Part shown: in pieces, positions 15,233 to 22,938 of the stretch
Numbering within the stretch: the first letter of the stretch is position 1
How the letters are laid out: every line of letters begins with the position of its first letter
DNA from: Chloroflexota bacterium
Lineage (GTDB): Bacteria; Chloroflexota; UBA6077; FW602-bin22
Assembly: GCA_004297775.1 (NCBI GenBank)
Contig: SCUE01000016.1
Coordinates: 1 to 41,665, forward strand
DNA length: 41,665 nucleotides
Direction of reading: 5' to 3'
Program-made: the position numbers and the translations under genes
The notes under the pieces: generated by a model
Seen by the model: only the letters and a program-made list of their open reading frames with translations
Databases searched by the model: none
Told to the model about the DNA's origin: nothing

Positions 15233-17125
15233 TTGGAAGCCGCGTCTAGCAGCCCGATCTCGACCGCCGCGCCAAGCCGGTTCGGCCCGCTACAAGTCGG
15301 AATCGTCGTCGTCGTCCTGGTCGCCCTCGCGATCGCCGGCTACTTCGTATACGTTCAGTTCGTTGCGCGGCCGGCCGCGCCCCTATTTAACGGGACACCC
15401 GTCAGCGCGCAGATGGGCAACGTCACCGCGACCGTTTCGTCGACTGGCACTCTCATCGCCACGCGCCAATCACGGCTCACGATGCAGACGGCCGGACGCG
15501 TCAGAGACGTGCTCGTGAAACTCGGCGAGACCGTCGCCGCCGGTGCACCGCTCGTCCGCCTCGAAACGACGGCCAGTGAGATCAAGCTCAGTCTGGCCAA
15601 GTCGAATCTCCGGGTAGCTCAACTCAAACTCGAACAACTGAAGTCCGGCGCGCGCCAAGAAGACATTGCCGCGGCCGAGGCATCCGTCAAGAGCGCTCAG
15701 ACTCGCCTCGTCGAACTGCAGGGTGGAGCCCTTCCGCAGGACCTGGTACAGGCGCAGTCGAGCGTCGATAGCGCCGCGGCGTCGGTCCGCCAGGCGATCG
15801 CCCGACGCGATCAGGTTCGGATCGGGGCGACCGCGGCAGATATCGGCGCGGCCGAACAATCCGTCTCGGCAGCGCAATCGTCGCTTCGCAAAGCCGAAGT
15901 CGAACTGGAAAGGGTTAAAGCCGGCCCGACCAGCGACGAATTGCGCGGTGCCGAGTTGGCGCTCGATCAGGCGAGGAATGGCCTCTGGTCGCAGCAAGTG
16001 AGTCGCGACGCCACCTGTGGCCGTTCGCTTGGTGCGTCGTGCGATAGTGCAAACGCCCAGGTCGCGTCGGCGCAATCGAGCGTCACGCAGGCCGAGGTCA
16101 AGCTGGCTGCCTTGCGAGCCAAGCCTGACGCGAGAGACGTCCAGATATCCCAGGCGGCGTACGAAGCGGCACGCGAAACCGCGCGCGCCACCCAACTGAA
16201 GCTGCAGCAGGTGCGCGCGGGTGGCACCAACGAAGACGTGCGCCAGGCCGATGCCTCGGTCGAGAGTGCGCTGGCCGGTCAGCAATCGGCGATATCGAAA
16301 CTCGACGCGCTCAAGGCCGGCGCGAAGTCGGCCGATCTGCAGGCCGCAATCTCCACGCTCGCTCAGGCTCAGGCGAGCCTGGCCGCCAAGCGCACGCCGG
16401 GCACGCCGACCGACATTGCCCTGGCCGAGGAGTCGGTCAAGCAGACCGAACTATCGGTCCAGCAGGCGCAACTCGATTATGACAACGCCACCCTGACCGC
16501 GCCGTTTGGCGGCGTCGTTGGCGCATTGGCGATCAACGTCGGGGAACAACTCGGTTTGGGCACGCAAGTCGTCACGCTGGTCGACCCGAAGCAACTGCGC
16601 ATCGATGTCACCGTCGACGAGGCCGATGTCGGCCGGATCGCGGTCGGGAAGAGCGCCGCGATCTCATTCGACGCCGTGCCGTCGAAGAGGTACGCCGGCA
16701 AGGTCAGCGGCATATCGCCGAGCGCCACGATCCAACAGGGCGTCTCGACCTATGCGGTGGCGATCAGCATCGACAACGCGGATGACGCGCTCGCACCCGG
16801 AATGACCGCGAACGTTAACGTCGTCGTCACCGAGAAGAATGGCGTGGTCACGGTGCCGAACCGGGCGATCCGTCGGGCCGGCCGCGGCCAATTCGTCGAG
16901 GTCTTGGTCAACGGTAGGCCGGAGCAGCGGCCGATTCGGACCGGTGTCTCGAACGATCAGGTGACCGAAATCGTCGAAGGCGTCGCCGATGGCGATCAGG
17001 TGATCATCCCGACCACGACGACGCAGGCGCCGCGCGTGGGTGGCTTCCCCGGCGGCGGTGGTCCACCCGGAGGCGGTCCGCCGCCGGGCGCCCAGGTCGT
17101 CGTGAAGCCGGCTGGCGGTCGTTAG
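15233..17125 (+). CDS. Membrane-fusion (HlyD/RND-adaptor) protein 1
   Basis: 630 residues, longer than the usual 380-450. TM anchor at about residues 22-43 (VGIVVVVLVALAIAGYFVY). First half-lipoyl strand at GRVRDVLVKLGETVAAGAPLVRL and the returning half at APFGGVVGALAINVGEQLG. The beta-barrel is DVTVDEADVGRIAVGKSAAI, and a membrane-proximal domain ends in a Gly/Pro-rich tail. The enlarged middle (about 130-415) is made of about eight repeats of the type 'GAxxxDhxxAExSVxxA', predicting a long coiled-coil hairpin. TTG start with AAGGAG upstream. Fourteen bases separate it from the MacB-type ATPase, so it should be the adaptor of that exporter. Confidence 0.9.
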   Translation: MEAASSSPISTAAPSRFGPLQVGIVVVVLVALAIAGYFVYVQFVARPAAPLFNGTPVSAQMGNVTATVSSTGTLIATRQSRLTMQTAGRVRDVLVKLGETVAAGAPLVRLETTASEIKLSLAKSNLRVAQLKLEQLKSGARQEDIAAAEASVKSAQTRLVELQGGALPQDLVQAQSSVDSAAASVRQAIARRDQVRIGATAADIGAAEQSVSAAQSSLRKAEVELERVKAGPTSDELRGAELALDQARNGLWSQQVSRDATCGRSLGASCDSANAQVASAQSSVTQAEVKLAALRAKPDARDVQISQAAYEAARETARATQLKLQQVRAGGTNEDVRQADASVESALAGQQSAISKLDALKAGAKSADLQAAISTLAQAQASLAAKRTPGTPTDIALAEESVKQTELSVQQAQLDYDNATLTAPFGGVVGALAINVGEQLGLGTQVVTLVDPKQLRIDVTVDEADVGRIAVGKSAAISFDAVPSKRYAGKVSGISPSATIQQGVSTYAVAISIDNADDALAPGMTANVNVVVTEKNGVVTVPNRAIRRAGRGQFVEVLVNGRPEQRPIRTGVSNDQVTEIVEGVADGDQVIIPTTTTQAPRVGGFPGGGGPPGGGPPPGAQVVVKPAGGR

Positions 17126-17139
17126 GGATTGGCCAGCCG

Positions 17140-17853
17140 ATGATTCGGGTTCGCGATCTGACCAAGGTCTACCGAATGGGTGATGTCGAAGTTCGCGCCC
17201 TGAACGGCGTCTCGTTTGACATTACCGCCGGTGAACTGGTCGCGATCATGGGCCCATCCGGGTCGGGAAAATCGACCCTGATGAACGTTGTCGGCTGCCT
17301 GGACCAGCCGACTTCCGGCACTTACGAACTCGATGGCATCGAGACGGGTCGCCTCAGCGACGATCAACTCGCCGACGTGCGAGGCCGAAAGATCGGCTTT
17401 GTATTCCAGAGCTTCAATCTTCTGGCGCGCATGCCGGCGATCGAACAGGTCGAGCTTCCGCTCATCTATTCCGGTGCGCGCGATCGGCGCGAACGCGCGC
17501 TGCGCGCGCTCGGAGCGGTCGGGTTGGCCGATCGCGTCCACCATCGGCCGACCGAGCTGTCCGGCGGGCAGCAGCAGCGTGTCGCGATCGCGCGCGCGCT
17601 CGTCACGAATCCGGCCATTCTCTTGGCCGACGAGCCGACCGGTGCGCTGGATACCCGCACCAGCGAGGAGATTCTGGCGATCTTCCAGCGCCTGAATCGC
17701 GAGCGGGGGCAGACGGTCATTTTCGTCACCCACGAGGCGGATATCGCCGCTCACACTCGCCGGATCATCCACCTGCGCGACGGCAAGATCGTGGCAGACG
17801 ATCAGGTACGCGACCCGCGGGTGGCCCACGCCGCGATTCCGGTGACGGCGTGA
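17140..17853 (+). CDS. MacB/LolD-type ABC transporter ATPase
   Basis: 237 residues. Walker A is MGPSGSGKST, the Q-loop is VFQSFNLL, the signature is LSGGQQQRVAIARAL, and Walker B is ILLADEPTGALD with an H-loop in VTHEADIA. This is the standard MacB/FtsE-like subgroup. It drives the mechanotransmission permease encoded next, whose GTG start overlaps its stop by four bases (GTGA). Substrate unknown: peptides, lipids or drugs. Confidence 0.93.
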   Translation: MIRVRDLTKVYRMGDVEVRALNGVSFDITAGELVAIMGPSGSGKSTLMNVVGCLDQPTSGTYELDGIETGRLSDDQLADVRGRKIGFVFQSFNLLARMPAIEQVELPLIYSGARDRRERALRALGAVGLADRVHHRPTELSGGQQQRVAIARALVTNPAILLADEPTGALDTRTSEEILAIFQRLNRERGQTVIFVTHEADIAAHTRRIIHLRDGKIVADDQVRDPRVAHAAIPVTA

Positions 17854-19106
17854 ACGTCGTCCAGAGCATCCGGGTCGCGATCCGCGCGCTCGGCGCCAAC
17901 AAGCTACGCACGATTCTGACGATGCTCGGCATCATCATCGGCGTCACGGCCGTGATCACGCTCATGTCGGTCGGGCGCGGCGCGCAGGCCACGATCACGT
18001 CGAGCATCCAGAGCATGGGCACGAACCTGCTCTTCGTGCGGCCGAACTTCACGCAGCAAGGTGGTGTCCGGACCGGCCAGGGCCAGGCGCCAACGCTCAC
18101 CTACGAAGACGCGCTCGCTCTGATCGAACCGGGAGGCGCGCCGGCGGTGGTGTCGGTGGCGCCGGAGTTCAACTCCGGCGGCCAGATCATTTTCGGCAAT
18201 CAGAATTACAACACGCGGATCACTGGCGTGACTCCGGAGTATTCCGAGGTACGCAACATGAAGGTGTTCGCCGGTGAGTTCCTGACGCCCGATCACATCG
18301 AGGCGCGGTCAAGCGTCATCGCTTTGGGCGCGACGGTCGCGGAGAACCTGTTCGGCGAAAGCGATCCGGTCGGTCAGACGGTCAAAGTCAGCGTCGGCGG
18401 TCGCGTCGGCGTCAACTTCCGCGTGATCGGCGTCATGGAGCGGAAGGGCGGCGGCGGATTTGGCAACCAGGACGACCAGGCGCTTGTACCGCTGACGACG
18501 CTCCAGTCGAAGCTACTCGGACAACGAACGACCCGAGGCGCGCGAAACGTGTCGATCATCAACGTCCAGGTCGCCGACGAATCGCTGATGAAAACCGCGA
18601 CCGAGCAAGTCGGCGAGGTCCTCCGCGAACGCCACCGAGTGGCGCAGGACGACTTCGTTATCCAGAGCCAGGAGGACTTCCTGCAGGTAGCCGGTCAGAT
18701 TACCGGCGTCATGACGGTCTTGCTCGGCTCGATCGCGGGCATCAGCCTCGTTGTGGGCGGAATCGGGATCATGAACATCATGCTTGTCTCTGTTACCGAG
18801 CGCACCCGTGAAATCGGGATTCGCAAGGCGGTCGGCGCCAAGCGTCGCGATATCCTGGCGCAGTTTCTGACCGAGGCAATCGTCGTGTCGCTCGTTGGCG
18901 GCGGCATCGGCGTCTCGCTCGGGATCGGATTTTCCCGCCTCATCAGTCAGATCGATCTCGGAGGACAGAAACTGGAGACCCTCGTCTCGGCTGATGCCGT
19001 GCTTCTGGCGTTCGGCGTTTCGGCCGCGATTGGCCTCTTCTTCGGCATCTATCCGGCCGCTCGCGCCGCACGACTCCACCCGATTGAAGCGCTGCGCTAC
19101 GAATGA
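17850..19106 (+). CDS. MacB-type ABC transporter permease
   Basis: 418 residues. It has the MacB topology: TM1 near residues 20-42 (LRTILTMLGIIIGVTAVITLMSV), a ~230-residue extracytoplasmic MacB_PCD domain, then three C-terminal TM helices starting about residue 285 (VLLGSIAGISLVVGGIGIMNIMLVSV). The conserved cytoplasmic loop TERTREIGIRKAVGAKRRDI follows. It ends ARAARLHPIEALRYE, the family's classic tail. With the upstream adaptor and ATPase it forms a MacAB-like exporter. Its TGA overlaps an ATG of the next gene (ATGA). Confidence 0.92.
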   Translation: MNVVQSIRVAIRALGANKLRTILTMLGIIIGVTAVITLMSVGRGAQATITSSIQSMGTNLLFVRPNFTQQGGVRTGQGQAPTLTYEDALALIEPGGAPAVVSVAPEFNSGGQIIFGNQNYNTRITGVTPEYSEVRNMKVFAGEFLTPDHIEARSSVIALGATVAENLFGESDPVGQTVKVSVGGRVGVNFRVIGVMERKGGGGFGNQDDQALVPLTTLQSKLLGQRTTRGARNVSIINVQVADESLMKTATEQVGEVLRERHRVAQDDFVIQSQEDFLQVAGQITGVMTVLLGSIAGISLVVGGIGIMNIMLVSVTERTREIGIRKAVGAKRRDILAQFLTEAIVVSLVGGGIGVSLGIGFSRLISQIDLGGQKLETLVSADAVLLAFGVSAAIGLFFGIYPAARAARLHPIEALRYE

Positions 19107-20644
19107 TGCCGGCGGCAATGGCGCAGGGACGCCCTCATCCTGACCTTCTCCCAGAGGGAGAAGGGTGTCTTGGCCGCTGGGGTCTCCCAGGAGGGGCAGG
19201 GACTGGCGCCCGGTGGCTGTTGGCGGCAATGGCCATCATCACCTCGCTCCTGGCGACGCCGGTCGCGGCGGCGGAGCGATCGTTTCCCGAGACCGGGAAT
19301 GCCGTCTCCGGGGCGTTCCTGGATTTCTTCGAGGCCAATGGCGGCGTCGACATCTTCGGCTATCCGCGCTCTGGCGAGATCGATCTGGCGGGTCGTCGCG
19401 TGCAGTATTTCCAGCGCGCCCGCTTCGAATGGTGGCCGGAGAACCCGGCCGCCTTTCAGGTGCAACTCGGACTGCTTGGCGACGAGGTCGGCGGCGCGCG
19501 TTCGCCGGCGACTCTCACGCCCGATCCGAATCGTCGACTATTCGCGGAGACCGGGCACTCGATCGCCGGCGCGTTCCGAATCTTCTGGGAGATGCGCGGC
19601 GGACTGACCGTCTTCGGCTATCCAATCGGCCCGGAAATGGAAGAGCGTGGTCGGACCGTTCAGTACTTCCAGCGCGCCCGCTTCGAGTGGCACCCAGCCA
19701 ATCCGCCGGCCTACCAGGTTCAGCTTGGCCTACTCGGCGACGAGCAGATCTCGGCCGGCCGGATCACGATTCCGGCCACGCGTTCCGCGGCCACGAACGC
19801 CGCTGGTTCGCCGGGTTGGCTCGTCGTTTCGACCGATATCGGCGGTCCCTTCTTTCTCATGCGGCCGAACGGAACTGAGACCCGCCGACTCGGCAACGGC
19901 ATCGACCCCTCACTTTCTCCCGATGGCGCCCGCGTGACGTACACCGTTGAGGATGGCCCGGCACCTGGCCTGTATGCGATGAACGTGACCGACGGCTCAA
20001 CCACTCGCCTGATCGAGGGACGCGGCCTGCGCGGTCCGCTCTTTTCGCCGAATGGTCAGGAGATCGCCTTCTACCAGCGCTCCGACTGCCTGCGTCGCCT
20101 GTCCTCCAGCCGGTACGTCGATGACAGTTGCTTCCAAGTTCGCGTCGCACCCGTCGCCGGCGGTTCGGATTGGCTTCCGCCGGGGCAGGACCTCTATAGC
20201 CACGCGCCGACCTGGAGCCCGAATGGCCAGCGGCTCATATTCCGCGACGAGAAGGGTCTCGCGACCGCCTCGCGCAGCGAGAGTGCACGTTCGATCGGGC
20301 CGTTCGATCCGCTTGTGCAGACGCCAATCTGGTCGCCGCGCGGCGGCAAGGTCGCGGTCGCGCGGAACCAGAACTGGACCTGGTACGAGGTGGGCGTCGT
20401 CAACGATGACGGCGCGCGGTACACGCAGCTCACGCGATCGCCGGCATTCGCGGATCGGCCCTGGTCGAGCCAGTCGCCGGCGTGGTCACCCGATGGTCAG
20501 CAGATCGCCTTTGTCTCAGATCGGGACGGCGCGCATCGGGTGTGGGTGATGCGGGCTGACGGCTCCGATGCCCACCGGGTCAGTGATCTGGTCGTCAACC
20601 CGCGTGGCGCCCGCGAGCGGCTCATCCACTGGGGCGGAGGCTAG
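19103..20644 (+). CDS. Secreted FGYP-repeat plus TolB-like beta-propeller protein
   Basis: Up to 513 residues. A hydrophobic export signal (ITSLLATPVAAA) is followed by two ~75-residue repeats, each running ETGxxxxGAFxxFxExxGG, then FGYP, VQYFQRARFEWxPxNP and VQLGLLGDE (about residues 58-130 and 147-215). From about 230 a TolB/PD40-type propeller shows blades such as PSLSPDGARVTYT, PLFSPNGQEIAFYQR, PTWSPNGQRLIFRDE and PAWSPDGQQIAFVSDRDG. It is probably an extracellular or surface-bound scaffold. The start is uncertain: ATG 19103 overlaps the permease stop (coupling) but the next ~30 codons come from a repeat element. TTG 19220 or ATG 19229 would give a short signal sequence. It sits in the exporter operon. 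Confidence 0.85.
   Translation: MMPAAMAQGRPHPDLLPEGEGCLGRWGLPGGAGTGARWLLAAMAIITSLLATPVAAAERSFPETGNAVSGAFLDFFEANGGVDIFGYPRSGEIDLAGRRVQYFQRARFEWWPENPAAFQVQLGLLGDEVGGARSPATLTPDPNRRLFAETGHSIAGAFRIFWEMRGGLTVFGYPIGPEMEERGRTVQYFQRARFEWHPANPPAYQVQLGLLGDEQISAGRITIPATRSAATNAAGSPGWLVVSTDIGGPFFLMRPNGTETRRLGNGIDPSLSPDGARVTYTVEDGPAPGLYAMNVTDGSTTRLIEGRGLRGPLFSPNGQEIAFYQRSDCLRRLSSSRYVDDSCFQVRVAPVAGGSDWLPPGQDLYSHAPTWSPNGQRLIFRDEKGLATASRSESARSIGPFDPLVQTPIWSPRGGKVAVARNQNWTWYEVGVVNDDGARYTQLTRSPAFADRPWSSQSPAWSPDGQQIAFVSDRDGAHRVWVMRADGSDAHRVSDLVVNPRGARERLIHWGGG
19111..19233. repeat. REP-like insertion bounded by 12-bp direct repeats
   Basis: GGCGGCAATGGC occurs at 19111-19122 and again at 19222-19233. The 111-bp period (37 codons) between them contains a palindrome CTTCTCCCAGAGGGAGAAG (19154-19172) and blocks shared with 121-214. 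The arrangement is that of an element with target duplication, inserted in frame near the start of the next gene. Collapsing one repeat copy restores a short, normal signal peptide (see findings). Confidence 0.55.
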
Positions 20645-20769
20645 ACGATGGCCGAACGCCGGACGATGCGGCTCATCCACTGGGGCGGAGGCTAGGCGAT
20701 GGCCGAACGCCGGACGATGCGGCTCATCCACTGGGGCGGAGGCTAGGCGATGGCCGAACGTCGGACGAT
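20617..20769. repeat. 51-bp triplication of a stop/start gene junction
   Basis: Three nearly identical 51-bp units start at 20617, 20668 and 20719, with only single-base differences. Each unit holds the last codons of the upstream gene (RLIHWGGG-stop), its GGCGGAGG Shine-Dalgarno, and the first codons of the response regulator (MAERRT). The first two copies therefore create complete 15-codon mini-ORFs at 20648-20695 and 20699-20746, each with its own ribosome binding site. Confidence 0.9.
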
Positions 20770-21475
20770 ACAGTCCGGCCCCACGATCCTGGTCGTCGAT
20801 GACGAGCCGAACATCGTCGAGCTTGCTCGCCTCTACCTCGCCAGCGAAGGGTATCGCGTCGAATCGGCCAGCGACGGTCGGGAGGCGCTCGAAAAGGTCG
20901 CGACACTGAAGCCGGCCCTGGTCGTGCTCGACGTGATGATGCCGGTGATCGATGGCTGGGAGGTCTGTCGTCGATTGCGCCGCGACGGTGGGCGAACGCC
21001 GATCATCATGCTGACGGCCAAGGGCGACGACGTCGATCGGATTGTCGGACTCGAGATTGGTGCCGACGACTACATGGCTAAGCCGTTCAATCCGCGCGAG
21101 CTCGTGGCGCGCGTTCGAGCCGTCCTGCGCCGCAGCCAGGAACCGGACAAGGCCACCCGCGTCCTCACGGGCGGCAACGTGCGGGTCGACATTGGCCGCC
21201 GCGAAGTCACGATCGGCGAGCGCGCGGTCGAAATGCGGGCCAAGGAGTTCGACCTCCTCGTTGCGTTCATGGAAAACCTTGGCCTGGTACTCGACCGGGA
21301 GACCCTTTTGCGTGTAGTCTGGGGCTACGACTACCTCGGCGATAGCCGCACGATCGACGTTCACGTGACGTGGTTGCGCGACAAACTCTCCGGTGCGACC
21401 GCCCGGATTCAGACAATTCGGGGCATTGGTTACAAGCTCATCATTGACGAGAGGGGCGATGCTCCGCGGACTTAG
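20750..21475 (+). CDS. OmpR-family response regulator
   Basis: 241 residues. Receiver domain with acidic pair in ILVVDDEPNI, phospho-acceptor Asp in LVVLDVMMPVIDG (about residue 64), Thr in IIMLTAKGDD and Lys in YMAKPFNPRE. The C-terminal winged helix (about 145-235) is marked by MRAKEFDLLVAFMENLG and RTIDVHVTWLRDKL. The ATG used is the third of three tandemly repeated starts. Its end overlaps the kinase start by 17 bases. It likely controls the exporter genes on either side. Confidence 0.93.
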   Translation: MAERRTIQSGPTILVVDDEPNIVELARLYLASEGYRVESASDGREALEKVATLKPALVVLDVMMPVIDGWEVCRRLRRDGGRTPIIMLTAKGDDVDRIVGLEIGADDYMAKPFNPRELVARVRAVLRRSQEPDKATRVLTGGNVRVDIGRREVTIGERAVEMRAKEFDLLVAFMENLGLVLDRETLLRVVWGYDYLGDSRTIDVHVTWLRDKLSGATARIQTIRGIGYKLIIDERGDAPRT

Positions 21476-22904
21476 GGGTCGGCTGATCGCGAGCTACGTG
21501 CTCGTCATCTTCGTCTGCCTCGTCCTGGCCGGATCGGCAGTCGTCATCGTCCTTCGCGACTCGCAGCAGAAGGGCCGTCTCGACGAAATTGGCTATCTCT
21601 CGGTCCTGACATCGCTGCAAGTGCGCGCGTTCGAGCTGGCCGGCGTCCCGACGCCGCAGATCGCGTTCATGCTTCGCGAGCAGAGCCGCGCGCTCGGCGT
21701 ACGCGTCATCCTGGCCGACCGCACCGGGCGTGTGCTCGAAGACACCGATGATGAGTTGGATGGCCAGGTCGTGCGGTTGCCCGGTCCGGAGCCGACCGAT
21801 CGACGTGGTACCGCCTTCCGCGCCTACTTCGCCGCGACCGATCAAGGGATGTTTCTCGTCTCACCCCCCCTTGACATGCGCCCGACCAACTACGCGGTCA
21901 TCCTGGCGATCCCACAGGCGAACGTCGCGGCGGCCTGGCTCGAACTGGCGCCGAGCCTGGGTATGGCCGCGGCCGTCGCGCTCGTCGTCAGTATTCTGGT
22001 CGCGCTCTTCCTCACGCGATCGATCTCGCGACCGCTCGTTCGCATGACGCGCGCGTCCGAAGAAATGGCCCGCGGCCGCTACGACCAGTCGATTCCGGGC
22101 GGCGGCACCGACGAGATCGGGCGGCTCGCGACCGCGTTCAACGAGATGGCCAGACAGGTATCGGCGTCAGACCGCGCGATGCGCGACTTTCTGGCCAACG
22201 TGTCGCACGAACTGAAGACGCCACTCACGTCGATTCGTGGTTTCTCCCAGGCGATGCTCGACGGCACGATCCGCGATGCCGATGGCTATCAACGCGCCGC
22301 CACGATCATCGACGACGAGACGAACCGCATGCGCGGTCTGGTCGATGATCTCCTGACGCTGTCGAAGATCGAATCCGGACAGATCGCGATGGATGACGCG
22401 CGAGTCGACATCGACGGGCTGTTGCGCGAGACAGTGCGACGTTCCGATTGGCAACTCGAGGGTCGCGAAACGCGGCTGACGCTTGACTCACGGCCAGGGG
22501 CGATCGTGCGCGGCGACGCTCGCTGGCTAGCCCAGGTATTCTCGAATCTGCTCGACAACGCGATGCGCCACGCGCCGCGCGCCGGGCGTATCACCATCCG
22601 CGCCGTGGCGCGCGCCGACTCGAACGACGTCACGATCTCGGTCCACAACACCGGATCGTTTATCCCCCCGGAGGATCTGCCGCGCGTGTTCGAGCGGTTC
22701 TTCCAGGTCGATCGCTCGCGCGCCGGCCGCGGCCACGGCAGTGGCCTCGGATTGGCGATCGTACGGGAAGTCGTTCAGGCGCACTCCGGCACTGTCATCG
22801 CCACGAGCGACGAGCGGGACGGCACGACGTTCGTCGTCCACTTGCCGCTTCACGAGCTGACTGCCTCACCACCGATACCATTCGCCCCTCGTCGGGTCGC
22901 ATAG
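21459..22904 (+). CDS. Sensor histidine kinase (HAMP, HisKA)
   Basis: 481 residues. TM1 at about 9-30, an extracytoplasmic sensor of ~130 residues, TM2 at about 167-190 (AAAVALVVSILVALFL), a HAMP domain (TRSISRPLVRMTRASEEMA), then HisKA with phospho-His250 in NVSHELKTPLTSIRGF. The HATPase has NLLDNAMRHAPRAG (N box), an unusual G1 region VHNTGSFIPPEDL lacking the usual DxGxG aspartate, and GHGSGLGLAIVREV (G2). The missing Asp resembles HK families that keep 'N-T-G'. Start ATG 21459 follows GAGGGGCG. It pairs with the regulator just upstream. Confidence 0.92.
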   Translation: MLRGLRGRLIASYVLVIFVCLVLAGSAVVIVLRDSQQKGRLDEIGYLSVLTSLQVRAFELAGVPTPQIAFMLREQSRALGVRVILADRTGRVLEDTDDELDGQVVRLPGPEPTDRRGTAFRAYFAATDQGMFLVSPPLDMRPTNYAVILAIPQANVAAAWLELAPSLGMAAAVALVVSILVALFLTRSISRPLVRMTRASEEMARGRYDQSIPGGGTDEIGRLATAFNEMARQVSASDRAMRDFLANVSHELKTPLTSIRGFSQAMLDGTIRDADGYQRAATIIDDETNRMRGLVDDLLTLSKIESGQIAMDDARVDIDGLLRETVRRSDWQLEGRETRLTLDSRPGAIVRGDARWLAQVFSNLLDNAMRHAPRAGRITIRAVARADSNDVTISVHNTGSFIPPEDLPRVFERFFQVDRSRAGRGHGSGLGLAIVREVVQAHSGTVIATSDERDGTTFVVHLPLHELTASPPIPFAPRRVA

Positions 22905-22938
22905 CAGTCCCTCGGATCACCGGTTAGGGAAGGAAGAC

